From: Natrinema longum
Lineage (GTDB): Archaea > Halobacteriota > Halobacteria > Halobacteriales > Natrialbaceae
Assembly: GCF_017352095.1 (NCBI RefSeq)
Contig: NZ_CP071463.1
Location: 682,001-746,000, forward strand
Direction of reading: 5' to 3'
Length of the DNA stretch: 64,000 nucleotides
The position numbers and the translations under genes are program-made. Positions 16,822 through 25,702 of this stretch are shown here, piece after piece (within the stretch, counting starts at the first letter, position 1; every line of letters starts with the position of its first letter). The notes beneath the pieces are model-generated. The model had not been told where the DNA came from. It ran no database searches and saw only the letters and a list, made by a program, of their open reading frames with translations.

Positions 16822-17373
16822 CTACTCGACGGACTCGAGGGCGGGCGGCTCGGCCTCGCGCCGCGACTCGAGGAACTGCTCCTCCGCCTCGGAGAGGCCC
16901 CGGTCGCGGTACTCCTCGAGGCCAGCCTGATACCGCTCTCGATCGGTCCACGCCGCGGTACCGTGGTCGTCAGGCGTCGGATACTCGAGGATCAGTTCGG
17001 CGATACCCGTCGTCTCGCCGGTGTAGACGAATCCCGTCCGATAGAGCGCCTCGTAGGCGTAGGGGTTGTTGACGGCGATCCGGAGTCGGCCGTAGCCGCG
17101 CTCGAGGGCGCGATCCCGCACTCGCCGGCAGAGTGCAGGGCCGATCCCCTCGCCGCGGCGGTCGCGGTCGACGGTCACGTAGCGAAGCCACAACACGTCG
17201 TCGTCGGTGCGATCCTCGTTGAACGCGACGGCCGCGACGAGCCGGCCGTCGTCGGCGCGGGCGACTGCCTTGCCGGTGTTCGTCATGACGAACTTGCCGG
17301 CGTAGCTGAACCGTTCGTGGTCGAGTCGGAGCTTGGGTCCGTCGGGCGGCCACGCGAGCAGTTCGTACTCCAC
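16822..17373 (-). CDS. GNAT-family N-acetyltransferase
   Basis: A 183-residue GNAT acetyltransferase. Motif A for acetyl-CoA is VTVDRDRRGEGIGPALCRRV (R/Q-x-x-G-x-G/A type), preceded by a beta strand LWLRYV and followed by RLRIAVNNPYAYEALYRTGF. The GTG at 17373 is chosen since the conserved part starts with EYELLAWPPDGPKLRL; a start further up (17424) is possible. The conserved RFSYAGKFVMTNTGKAV segment marks a haloarchaeal subfamily of unknown substrate. Confidence 0.85.
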   Translation of the reverse strand: MEYELLAWPPDGPKLRLDHERFSYAGKFVMTNTGKAVARADDGRLVAAVAFNEDRTDDDVLWLRYVTVDRDRRGEGIGPALCRRVRDRALERGYGRLRIAVNNPYAYEALYRTGFVYTGETTGIAELILEYPTPDDHGTAAWTDRERYQAGLEEYRDRGLSEAEEQFLESRREAEPPALESVE

Positions 17374-17490
17374 GGGAGTGCTTCGCGAGCGAGCCACTAC
17401 AATGCTCGGGCTCGGAACGGTCACCCAGGGCCGAGATACCGAATCGCTGACCCCACCAACGCTTTTCGACTCCTTCGTGGTAGCCGTCCG

Positions 17491-18030
17491 ACGACGAGTG
17501 GCGAATCCGACACCGCAGCCGCGTTCGGACTGAGTGGCCCTGCCGGCTGGCTCGTCGGCGGTGCGGTCGGCGCGATCGCGTTCGGGATCGTCATGGTCCT
17601 CCTCGAGCCGGACGTCCTCGAGGCTGCGATCCCCGCGATCTACGGCCTCGAGTCAGCCGGTCCCCTCGGCTGGGCGATCCACGTCGCTCACGGAATCGTC
17701 CTCGGACTCGTGTTCGGCTTCCTCGTCACGCGCCCATCGATCCTCGGCGTGTCGTGGACCGACGTCGAAACCGATGCGCTCTCCCGAACCGGCGTGCCCT
17801 CCCGGGTGACCGGTGCCGGTCTCGTCTACGGGCTCGCGGTCTGGGCGGTTCTCCCGTTGCTCGTCCTCCCCGTCTGGGCGACCGCAGTCGGGGGCAACAC
17901 CGAGCAGTTCCCCACGACCGCTGCCGGCAGCCTGCTCGGTCACGCCCTGTTGGGCGTCGTCCTCGGAGCAGTCTTTGCCGCGACGGTCGACCTCCGCGAC
18001 CGGCCGATCGAACGGCGACTCGAGCGCTAG
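17491..18030 (+). CDS. Small integral membrane protein, start unclear
   Basis: About 180 residues with four hydrophobic helices (GWLVGGAVGAIAFGIVMVLL, GWAIHVAHGIVLGLVFGFLV, GLVYGLAVWAVLPLLVLPVW and LLGHALLGVVLGAVFAATV). It is similar in plan to the haloarchaeal histidine-kinase-like or DUF-type four-helix membrane proteins, function unknown. No ATG, GTG or TTG exists in frame before 17593, which would cut off most of helix 1. The expected start, judged from TATA-like cttttcga at 17462, would fall near 17488, where the codons read CCG-ACG-ACG. Either a non-standard start is used or the start codon has been lost. Confidence 0.6.
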   Translation, partial: TTSGESDTAAAFGLSGPAGWLVGGAVGAIAFGIVMVLLEPDVLEAAIPAIYGLESAGPLGWAIHVAHGIVLGLVFGFLVTRPSILGVSWTDVETDALSRTGVPSRVTGAGLVYGLAVWAVLPLLVLPVWATAVGGNTEQFPTTAAGSLLGHALLGVVLGAVFAATVDLRDRPIERRLER

Positions 18031-18150
18031 GGGTGGACGCCGATCGGGTTCGACTGGGCCACGGGTTCGTCCACGTCCCGACAGCCCGCCCCGGTTGGCC
18101 ACCGAAGAAGCGTTCGCCGGATTCAAGAACGATCCTCGCCAGAACCCGAC

Positions 18151-19272
18151 ATGGACAAACGCGAGCGACTCGAGGCTGCCCTCGAGTCCCACGACCTCGA
18201 CTCGATCTGGCTCGCCCGGCCCAACTCGTTTGCCTGGTTCACGGGCGGGAGCAACGTCGTCGACCGCGAGGCCGATACCGGCGTCGCTGCCGTTGGGTAC
18301 GACGGGACCGAGGTGTCCCTCGTGACGGACAACATCGAAGCCGACCGGCTCGTCGCGGAGGAACTCCCCGATCTCGAGGCGGGGGAGGTTTCGGTCGTGG
18401 AGATGCCTTGGTACGCATCGTCGCTCGAGGAAGCGATCGCAGCGCACGTCGCCGACGACGACCGGGCCGTCGCCGACATCTCGATTCCGGGGTTCAAGCG
18501 CATCGATCCGTCGTCACTGCGCCAGCCGCTGACCGAACGCGATCGCGAGCGATACCGCGAACTCGGCGGACAGACGGCGTCCGCCGTCGAGTCAGTCTGT
18601 CGGGAGCTGCGCCCCGAGGATACCGAACACGAGGTCGCGTCGGCGCTGCGGGTCGCCCTCTCGGCGCGAAACATCGAAACGCCCGTCGTACTCGTCGGGG
18701 GCGCAAAGCGGGTCCAGCAGTATCGCCACTACACGCCGACCGAAGCCGAACTCGGCGACTACGCGCTCGTCTCCGTGACCGCCCAGCGGGCCGGCCTCCA
18801 CGCGAGCTGTACCCGGACCGTCGCCTTCGATCCGCCGTCCTGGCTCGAGGAGCGCCACGAGGCTGCCGCTCGCGTGGAGACGACGGCACTGGCAGCGACC
18901 CGGGCGGCCGCCACGAGCGACGGCAGTGGAGCCGACGGCGAGACCGCTGGCGACGTCTTCGCCGCGATCCAGAACGCCTACGACGAGGTCGGCTACGACG
19001 GCGAGTGGGAACACCACCATCAGGGCGGCGCTGCCGGCTTCGCCGGACGCGAGTGGATCGCGACACCCGACCACGACGCGCCGGTCGAATCGCCGATGGC
19101 CTACGCGTGGAACCCGTCCGTTCAGGGGGCGAAAAGCGAGGACACCGCACTGGTCACCGACGACGAAATCGAGTTCCTGACGGCGACGGATCGCTGGCCG
19201 ACGACGACCATCGAGGCAGTCGGCCGTGACTGCGACCTCGAGCGGCCGACGGTCCTCGAACTCGAGGAGTAG
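18151..19272 (+). CDS. M24-like (creatinase/Xaa-Pro peptidase fold) protein lacking metal ligands
   Basis: A 373-residue protein with a creatinase N-terminal domain (residues 1-120) and a pita-bread M24 domain (about 130-373). Of the five metal ligands of M24 peptidases, several appear replaced. The DxxxxxxxxxxD strand pair reads VSVTAQRAGLHASCTRTVAF, without the Asp residues. The TIEPG segment reads AYAWNPSV, without the Glu. His in HHHQGGAAG and Glu in SEDTALV remain. It is thus probably a metal-free hydrolase (like creatinase) or a non-enzymatic relative, rather than a dipeptidase. Monocistronic. Confidence 0.8.
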   Translation: MDKRERLEAALESHDLDSIWLARPNSFAWFTGGSNVVDREADTGVAAVGYDGTEVSLVTDNIEADRLVAEELPDLEAGEVSVVEMPWYASSLEEAIAAHVADDDRAVADISIPGFKRIDPSSLRQPLTERDRERYRELGGQTASAVESVCRELRPEDTEHEVASALRVALSARNIETPVVLVGGAKRVQQYRHYTPTEAELGDYALVSVTAQRAGLHASCTRTVAFDPPSWLEERHEAAARVETTALAATRAAATSDGSGADGETAGDVFAAIQNAYDEVGYDGEWEHHHQGGAAGFAGREWIATPDHDAPVESPMAYAWNPSVQGAKSEDTALVTDDEIEFLTATDRWPTTTIEAVGRDCDLERPTVLELEE

Positions 19273-19303
19273 GGAACCGGCAATCCGAAAACGAGCGACC
19301 GGA

Positions 19304-19948
19304 TCAGGTCAGTTGACCGTGATCGTCGTCGGCATCGCCGTCGTCGTCTTCGAACTCGATGACGTCGCCATCGGTCCCCGATTCTCCGTCCGAATCGGCA
19401 TCGGTGTCCGACGTCGGAGCCGTGTCGTCGACGGTGATCGTGACCGGTTCGACCGCCTCCTCGAGGCCGGGGGTCGACTCGCGGTCGGGCTCCCGGTCGA
19501 GGACGCGATCGAGCCGAAAGATGGTGTTCAGTTCGTGCTGGACCTGGTCGACGACGCCGCCGACGAGTTCGCTCGGCTGGATCGCCGCGTACTCGTAGGG
19601 GTTGTTCCCGGCACCGTCGCTGGCCCGTTTCTCTCGTGTCACGCGGTCTTCGTCGTGGAGTTCCGCGAGCGCTTCGCGGACGGTACTCGGGTAGAGACCG
19701 GTTCCCTTCGCGACCTCCTCGGAGGTGCTCCCGGGGTTTGCCAGCAGATACACGTAGATCTTCGCGCGGGTCTCCGTGTCCAGGATCCACGAGAGCAAGT
19801 CGACGATTCGCTGGTCGAGTTCCTCGGCGGTCGGCGCTCGACCGACGGCCTCCCCGTCGTCTGCGAGGAAGTCCTCCGGTCCCTCGATCGGTTCCTCGCC
19901 CTCCTCCGTCCCGTCGACCGGATGCTCGTCAGTATCGTCGGAACTCAT
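19304..19948 (-). CDS. Winged-helix regulator (TrmB/ArsR-like) with acidic tail
   Basis: A 214-residue protein with acidic disordered ends and a central winged helix: IVDLLSWILDTETRAKIYVY, PGSTSEEVAKGTGLYPSTVR, then the wing EDRVTREKRASDGAGNNPYEY (about residues 45-125). The residues PSTVREALAEL form the recognition helix. The C-terminal 80 residues are Asp/Glu/Thr-rich. It is most likely a transcription regulator or general DNA-binding protein. The ATG at 19948 follows tgagttccgac; an upstream frame extension is discarded. Target unknown. Confidence 0.8.
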   Translation of the reverse strand: MSSDDTDEHPVDGTEEGEEPIEGPEDFLADDGEAVGRAPTAEELDQRIVDLLSWILDTETRAKIYVYLLANPGSTSEEVAKGTGLYPSTVREALAELHDEDRVTREKRASDGAGNNPYEYAAIQPSELVGGVVDQVQHELNTIFRLDRVLDREPDRESTPGLEEAVEPVTITVDDTAPTSDTDADSDGESGTDGDVIEFEDDDGDADDDHGQLT

Positions 19949-20104
19949 GTGTCTACTCGTACAGGAGGAGGGTTCGCGCGGAGTTAAACCTTTGTGGCGA
20001 CGACAGCGGAACCGCGATACCGCCGGTGAACGCCGCTCGGAGACGGGACCAACACCGCCCGCCGTGCCGACAATCACTCGAGACGCGTCGGTGATCGCTC
20101 TCGT

Positions 20105-20935
20105 CTACGCCGGTTCGTCGTCCCCGGTCCCGCCCTTCGACTGGAGTCGCTTCGTCGTCTGGACGAGCGGATGGCGTGCGTAGTCGACGACGTCGATGTC
20201 GTCGATCCGCTCTAGCTCCTCCTTTTCGGCCGTCCGTGCCATCCCCAGCTCGATCTCCTGGTCGATGACGATAACGTAGGCGTCCATCTCGTCGATATCC
20301 AACCTGTCGGCCGCGAGCACGCGGTGGTGGCCGTCCGCCAACAGGAGCGTGCCGTCGTTGTCGATCACCACTAACGGTTCGGCCAGCCCACGCTCGAGTT
20401 CGTACCGCCGTCCCTCGAGTTCGTCGGCGTAGACCCGACCCTGCGTCGGCGTCAGCTCCGAGAGGGGGACCGTTCGTCGCTCCTCCGTCAGTTCGATCTC
20501 GTGGATCTGCTCGAGCGTTCGCATGAGTTTGCCGACCTTCTCGGGGGTCGCGCGTTCGATCTGGCTGCGGATGACGTCGGCGTTGGAGATGATCCCCACG
20601 AGGTTGCCCGCGTCGTCGACGACGGGCAGTTTCTGGATGCCCGACCGCAGGATCACGCGTGCCGCGTCCGTCACCTTCATTTCGGGATGGGCGACGAGCA
20701 GATCGGTCGCCATGACGGTAAAGATCGGGTCGTCGTCGTCCGCGAGCAGCAGGTCGCGGGCGCTGACGAACCCCTCGACGCGGCGTCGATCGCAGACCGG
20801 AAAGCCGCTGTGTTCCTCGCTTTCGGCGATCCGCGTCGAAACGTCGCCGACGGTCTCGTCGGGCGACACCGTCGCCACGTCACGTGTCATGTAGTCTTCG
20901 ACCTTCGGCTTCGTCCGATCCGACGCGACTTCCAT
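20105..20935 (-). CDS. CBS-pair protein fused to a ParB-like domain
   Basis: A 276-residue two-part protein. Residues about 10-140 hold a CBS domain pair (VEDYMTRDVATVSPDETVGD; LVAHPEMKVTDAARVILRSG; VDDAGNLVGIISNADVIRSQ) which should bind an adenosyl nucleotide. Residues about 165-245 resemble the ParB/sulfiredoxin nuclease-like fold, with the signature LLLADGHHRVLAADRL. The pairing suggests nucleotide-controlled DNA binding or kinase-like (free-serine-kinase-type) activity, but no function is established. The ATG at 20935 gives the expected CBS spacing. Single gene. Confidence 0.85.
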   Translation of the reverse strand: MEVASDRTKPKVEDYMTRDVATVSPDETVGDVSTRIAESEEHSGFPVCDRRRVEGFVSARDLLLADDDDPIFTVMATDLLVAHPEMKVTDAARVILRSGIQKLPVVDDAGNLVGIISNADVIRSQIERATPEKVGKLMRTLEQIHEIELTEERRTVPLSELTPTQGRVYADELEGRRYELERGLAEPLVVIDNDGTLLLADGHHRVLAADRLDIDEMDAYVIVIDQEIELGMARTAEKEELERIDDIDVVDYARHPLVQTTKRLQSKGGTGDDEPA

Positions 20936-21005
20936 GCACGGACCTACGAGAGCCCCGCGCAAAAGGACTGTCACTGACGGTCCGCGCCGCTGGCACCCAC
21001 ACCAA

Positions 21006-22505
21006 TTACGCCGACTCGCCGTCGTCTCGCTCGCCCCGCTGGGTGAACAGCCACTCGCTGGTCTGGGTGTACGCGCCGACCGGAACCCCCGGCCGCGTGT
21101 CGATCGCCTCGAAAAAGCGGTTCGTGATCACCTCTTCGACCACGCTGACGATCGACTCGACCTCCTCCTCGTCGTCGGCACTCCCCAAGATGCCGATCTC
21201 GAGTTGTGCACCCGCCATGTCGGCGTGACCGCCCGCGCTGCCGATCCGGTCGAACCCGTCCCGAAGCGTCTCCCCGAGATCGACGTCGGCGGCCCGCGAC
21301 CGGGCCGACAGGAACACCATCTCGTCGTTGAAGCCGAAGACGAGCGTCGTTTCGATGCCGTCCATCGTGAGCAACTGATCGGCTGCCTGGGGTAACGCAT
21401 CACGATCACCGATGCGCCCGACGCTCGCGACCGCAACCGACCCGCGCTGGATCCGATTTTTGATCGCCTTGGCGATCGTCTCGAGGGTCTCACCCTCGAG
21501 CGAGGGCTGTTCGATCTGGTCGAGCAGCGAGGTGTCGACGTGGGGCCACAACAGCGACGCGGCCCGAAAGTCGTCGGGAGAGACCTCGCGAGTGAAGTCG
21601 TTCGTATCGATCCGAATCCCGTACAGCAGCGCCGTCGCGGTCGCGACGTCGAACGCGACGTCGAACCGATCGAGGTACTCGGCCAGGATCGTACTGGTTG
21701 CCCCCGCTCCCTGTCGAAGGTCGACGAACTCGCCGGGAACCGGGCCCCGAGGAGGATGGTGATCGATGACGATATCCACGTGGAGGTCCTCGGGGAGTTG
21801 ATCGTTGACGCCGGGACGGGAGTGATCGACCAGCGCGAAGGCCGAATACTCCGAGATCGATGCATCGGGAGCCAGGTTTCGAAGGTCGAGATCGAGCAAG
21901 TTGACCATCGCCCGGTTCTCCTGGTGAGAGATCTCGCCGAAGTAGCAGGCGTCGGCGTCGACGCCGACAGACTCGGCGATGTCGACGAGCGCGACGGCAC
22001 TCGCGATCGCGTCCGGGTCGGGGTTGTCGTGGGCCACGACCGCCAGTCGGCCGTCGATCCCCGCGAGGAACTCCCGGAGTTCGATCGCGGCCTCGGCCGA
22101 GGGGCTCGCCGCGTCGTCGAGTACCTGCGCGGCGATGGCACCGTCGGGATCGACGACGGCGTCGGCGAGTTCGTCGAACCGATCGCGATCCGTGTCCGTC
22201 GCGTTCCCGCCCAGATAGGCGACGATCACCGCCTCGGGGAAGCGGTCTCGAGCGGCCTCGAGCGTGGCCCGGTTGACGTCCGTGCGGTCACTAGCGACGA
22301 AGATAAGGTCCGGTCGGTCGACGTTCGCGATGGTCGCGGGATCGGTGGGATCGGCGTCGCGGGCCGGCACGCTCTCCTCGCGTAACGTCTCGACGGTGCT
22401 TTCGTCGTCGGTGATGACGAGCGATCGATCTCCGTCGCGATCGGGCAACTGCTCCGTCACCTGTCGACAGACGGTCCCGCAACCGAGCACCAGCCGGAAA
22501 CCCAT
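21006..22505 (-). CDS. Rossmann (TrkA-N-like) plus DHH/DHHA1 phosphoesterase
   Basis: A 499-residue fusion. Residues 1-120: nucleotide-binding Rossmann-type domain (RLVLGCGTVCRQVTEQL). About 150-320: DHH phosphoesterase domain with AHDNPDPDAIASAVA and the DHH triad in VIVIDHHPPRG. About 380-460: DHHA1 RNA/nucleotide-binding module with GSAGGHADMAGAQLEI. The plan resembles c-di-AMP/nanoRNA phosphodiesterases of the GdpP/NrnA class, and haloarchaea do make c-di-AMP, but substrate is not established. The ATG at 22505 starts directly at the Rossmann strand. It lies upstream of the nuo operon end, separated by a stem-loop element. Confidence 0.88.
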   Translation of the reverse strand: MGFRLVLGCGTVCRQVTEQLPDRDGDRSLVITDDESTVETLREESVPARDADPTDPATIANVDRPDLIFVASDRTDVNRATLEAARDRFPEAVIVAYLGGNATDTDRDRFDELADAVVDPDGAIAAQVLDDAASPSAEAAIELREFLAGIDGRLAVVAHDNPDPDAIASAVALVDIAESVGVDADACYFGEISHQENRAMVNLLDLDLRNLAPDASISEYSAFALVDHSRPGVNDQLPEDLHVDIVIDHHPPRGPVPGEFVDLRQGAGATSTILAEYLDRFDVAFDVATATALLYGIRIDTNDFTREVSPDDFRAASLLWPHVDTSLLDQIEQPSLEGETLETIAKAIKNRIQRGSVAVASVGRIGDRDALPQAADQLLTMDGIETTLVFGFNDEMVFLSARSRAADVDLGETLRDGFDRIGSAGGHADMAGAQLEIGILGSADDEEEVESIVSVVEEVITNRFFEAIDTRPGVPVGAYTQTSEWLFTQRGERDDGESA

Positions 22506-22559
22506 TTATCGCGGCTTGCAACCCCGGCCGGTAAAAGCTACCGGGTCGTTCGTCCGTTC

Positions 22560-22640
22560 CTCATACGGCCCGCTGTCACTGGGATCCGGCCCAGCCGCGA
22601 CCCGCCCTGTGTGGCTGGGCCGGTACCGACTGGACCCCTA
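22560..22640 (-). repeat. Stop-codon-adjacent stem-loop element, copy D
   Basis: Minus-strand reading starts right after the TAA of nuoN, runs about 17 nt, forms an 11-bp perfect stem CCGGCCCAGCC/GGCTGGGCCGG (22586-22596 with 22613-22623), and ends AGTGACAGCGGGCCGTATGAG. The 5-prime GACGG part is less conserved than in the other copies. It may terminate the nuo operon. Confidence 0.7.
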
Positions 22641-24179
22641 TTACGTGACGACCGCGGCCGCCGCCTCGGTCGCGGCGTCGGCGATCGGCCCGAACGCCGG
22701 GAGGAGGACCACGGTCATCACGGCGGCGGCGACGATCGCCGCGTAGAGCGCCGTCGGCTGGGCGAGGGAGTCCCGGTCGAGAATCGGTTCCTCGATCCAG
22801 AGGGCCTTGACCAGCCGCGAGTAGTAGTACAGCGAGAGCGCACTGTTGATAACCAGCGCGGCCGCGAGGACGAGCAAGAGCGTGTTGTCCGCCGCCGCGT
22901 TGATGAGTTCGGTATAGAGGAGATACTTGCTCCAGAAGCCACTGAATGGCGGGACGCCTGCGAGGCTGAACATGAAGATCGCCATCGCCCCGCAGGCGAA
23001 CGGAGCCTGCGTCGAGAGGCCGTTGTAGTCCTCGAAGGTCCGGCCGACGCCCCAGTACTCCGCCAGCCCGACGAACAGGAACGCGCCCGTGTTCATGAAG
23101 CCATAGACCAGCAGGTGCATCATGGCCGCGCCCATGACGAGTTCGCCGCCGTCCGCGGAGAGGCCCGCGAGCCCGATCAGCACGTAGCCGGCGTGGCCGA
23201 TCGAGGAGTAGGCGAGCATCCGCTTGACGTTCTCCTGGGTCGCCGCCGCGAAGTTCCCGACCGTCATCGTGACGATCGCGAGGATCACGAACGCCAGCGT
23301 CCAGTCGACGCCGATGACGGCCGTCGTCGCCTCGAGCGGGAACGCCGTCGTGAACACGCGGAAGGCGAGCACGAAGCCGGCGGCCTTCGAGGCCGAGGAG
23401 AGGAACGCGGCGATCGGCGCGGGCGCGCCCTCGTAGGCCTCGGGGGCCCAGAAGTGGAAGGGGACGCTCGCGGTCTTGAACGCGATGCCGCCGATCAGCA
23501 TGAGGATGCCGAGTCCGAGCAGGCCGTCCATCTCGGCGACGGCCCCGTCACCGCTCTCGAGAACCGCGGCGATATTCGTGAGTTGCAAGGAGCCGGTCGC
23601 GCCGTAGACGAGACTCACACCGTAGACGAAGATCGCCGAGGAAACGGCCCCGATCAGGAAGTACTTCAGGCCGGCCTCGACGCTGCCGCGGTTGTCCTTC
23701 AGGATCGCGACGAGAGCGTACGACGGCAGGCTCGTCAACTCGAGCGCGATGAAGATCGTCACGAGGCTGTTCGAGGCGGCCATCGTCGACATCCCGGTCG
23801 CGGCGAGCATGACCAGCGAGTAGTACTCGGCCTGGTAGGTGTGATCCCGCAGGTAGTCGTAGCTCGCGACCGCGACGAGGGCGGTGACGACCGCGATGAT
23901 GATCATGAAGTACAGCGCCAGTTGGTCGACGACGAACTGGCCGCCAAGCAGGTCGATGACGCCGTAGTTGTCGATCCCCGTCGCGCCGACCCCGGCGGCG
24001 GTGTACCAGACGGCGACGGCCAGCGACGACAGCGAGCCGACGACGGCGGTGCCAGCCAGCAGCGTGCGATTCGTCGAGTGGGGGTCGATGCTATCTATCA
24101 GGAACAGGATGAGTGCCGTCCCTGCCAGGATGAGCGCCGGGGCGAGTGCCGTCCACTCGGGAAGTTGCAGAACCGCCAT
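22641..24179 (-). CDS. nuoN: Complex I subunit NuoN
   Basis: Antiporter-like membrane subunit of the haloarchaeal NADH dehydrogenase-like (complex I) proton pump, 512 residues with about 14 membrane helices. Proton_antipo_M signatures include YDYLRDHTYQAEYYSLVMLA, the Glu of FIALELTSLPSYALVA, and KYFLIGAVSSAIFVYG. Lysines and His lining the channel are visible in FKTASVPFHFWAPEAYEGAP. Last gene of the 11-gene nuo operon; its ATG overlaps the nuoM stop (ATGA). Identification is sure. Confidence 0.95.
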   Translation of the reverse strand: MAVLQLPEWTALAPALILAGTALILFLIDSIDPHSTNRTLLAGTAVVGSLSSLAVAVWYTAAGVGATGIDNYGVIDLLGGQFVVDQLALYFMIIIAVVTALVAVASYDYLRDHTYQAEYYSLVMLAATGMSTMAASNSLVTIFIALELTSLPSYALVAILKDNRGSVEAGLKYFLIGAVSSAIFVYGVSLVYGATGSLQLTNIAAVLESGDGAVAEMDGLLGLGILMLIGGIAFKTASVPFHFWAPEAYEGAPAPIAAFLSSASKAAGFVLAFRVFTTAFPLEATTAVIGVDWTLAFVILAIVTMTVGNFAAATQENVKRMLAYSSIGHAGYVLIGLAGLSADGGELVMGAAMMHLLVYGFMNTGAFLFVGLAEYWGVGRTFEDYNGLSTQAPFACGAMAIFMFSLAGVPPFSGFWSKYLLYTELINAAADNTLLLVLAAALVINSALSLYYYSRLVKALWIEEPILDRDSLAQPTALYAAIVAAAVMTVVLLPAFGPIADAATEAAAAVVT

Positions 24180-25702
24180 CAGAACTCACCTCCCTGGATG
24201 ATCGGATCGATTGCGTCGGTTATCATGTCGAAGATCAGGTCGGGGGCCACGCCCAGGGCGATGATGAGTCCCAGGAGCACGACCATCGACGCGACGTCGT
24301 GGACGGGCGCGCGGCCCACCTCGTAGTCGGTTTCGAGTCGGTACGGTCCGAACACCGTCCGCTGGAGCGCAAAGAGCAGGTAGCCGGCGACGATGACGAT
24401 GCCGAACATCGCCAGCGCGGTAAACAGCGGTGCGTACGGGATTCCGGACCCGAAGGCACCGAAGAAGATGAAGTACTCGGCAGCGAACCCGCTCATCAGC
24501 GGCAGTCCCATATAGCCGAAGGCACCGGCGATGAGAATACCGACCGCGATCGGCATCCGGTCGGCCATTCCCGACATGTCGGTAACCATCCGCGTGTGGG
24601 TCGCGTTGTAGATGACGCCGACGGCCATGAACATCAGCCCGGAGATCAGGCCATGCGAGACCATCTGGAAGGTCGCGCCGCCGACCCCGAACTGGGTGTA
24701 CGCGACCAGTCCGAGGATGACGTAGCCCATCGACGACACGGAGGAGTAGGCGACGATCCGTTTGAGGTCGGTCTGGGCGAGTGCCAACATTGCGCCGTAG
24801 ATGACGCTGATCACGGCGATCGCCGCGATCGGCACCGCGTAGGCCGCCACCTGATCGGGGAACATCGTGAAGTTGAATCGAAGCAGGGCGTAGGTCCCCA
24901 TCTTCAGCAAGACACCGGCGAGCAACACCGATGCCGGCGTCGGCGCTTCGACGTGGGCGTCGGGCAGCCACGTGTGGAAGGGGACGATCGGCACTTTCAC
25001 CGCGAAGCCGAGGAACATCGCGACGAAGACGACCGAGGCGAGCGTCGTCCCGCCGAGGCCGAAGAGCCCCTCGGGACCGCCATCGAGCATCGCCGTCGCG
25101 ATTTCGGGCAACGCGAAGGAGGTGACCGAGTCACCGAGCCCGAAGACGAGAGCGATGAAGGCACCGAACATCACCAGCGACGCCACGTTCGTGTAGACGA
25201 AGAACTTGATTGCGGCGTACTTCCGGCGTGGTCCGCCCCAGATGCCGATCAGCAGGTACATCGGGATTAGGACCGCCTCCCAGAAGACGAACCAGAGGAA
25301 GAAATCCAGCGCCGAGAAGACGCCGATCAGGTTCGCCTCGATGAAGAGGATGAGCCCGTAGAACTGGGATTCGCGCTCGTCGATAGGCGTCCAGGAGCTG
25401 ACGATCGCCAGCGTACAGAGGATCGTCGTCAGGACGACCAGCGGCAGGCTGATGCCGTCGAGGCCGACGAACCACGAGATCGAGTAGTCGCCGACCTCGA
25501 GCCAAGCCGCCTGCGATTCGAACGCCAGTTCGCCGTCGAGTAAGGCGTTTCCGCTGCCGTCGAAGGCGGCCAACAGCCACAGGCTGAGCGCCGCCGGCAC
25601 GAGGCTAATAGCGAAGGCAAGCTTGCCGGCGATGCGATTCGGCGCGATGAAGGTCACCAGCGCGCCGATCAGTGCGACCGCGATCAGTGCTTCGATCATC
25701 AT
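24179..25702 (-). CDS. nuoM: Complex I subunit NuoM
   Basis: Second antiporter-like subunit, 507 residues, about 14 helices. Seen: the Glu in FLWFVFWEAVLIPMYLLIG, KFFVYTNVASLVMFGAFIAL, the Lys in VKVPIVPFHTWLPDAHVEAP, and LLKMGTYALLRFN. It pumps protons coupled to quinone reduction at the far arm. The start at 25702 (MMIEALIAVALIG) makes an ATGA overlap with the nuoL stop; a GTG nine bases upstream is an alternative. Sure identification. Confidence 0.95.
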   Translation of the reverse strand: MMIEALIAVALIGALVTFIAPNRIAGKLAFAISLVPAALSLWLLAAFDGSGNALLDGELAFESQAAWLEVGDYSISWFVGLDGISLPLVVLTTILCTLAIVSSWTPIDERESQFYGLILFIEANLIGVFSALDFFLWFVFWEAVLIPMYLLIGIWGGPRRKYAAIKFFVYTNVASLVMFGAFIALVFGLGDSVTSFALPEIATAMLDGGPEGLFGLGGTTLASVVFVAMFLGFAVKVPIVPFHTWLPDAHVEAPTPASVLLAGVLLKMGTYALLRFNFTMFPDQVAAYAVPIAAIAVISVIYGAMLALAQTDLKRIVAYSSVSSMGYVILGLVAYTQFGVGGATFQMVSHGLISGLMFMAVGVIYNATHTRMVTDMSGMADRMPIAVGILIAGAFGYMGLPLMSGFAAEYFIFFGAFGSGIPYAPLFTALAMFGIVIVAGYLLFALQRTVFGPYRLETDYEVGRAPVHDVASMVVLLGLIIALGVAPDLIFDMITDAIDPIIQGGEF

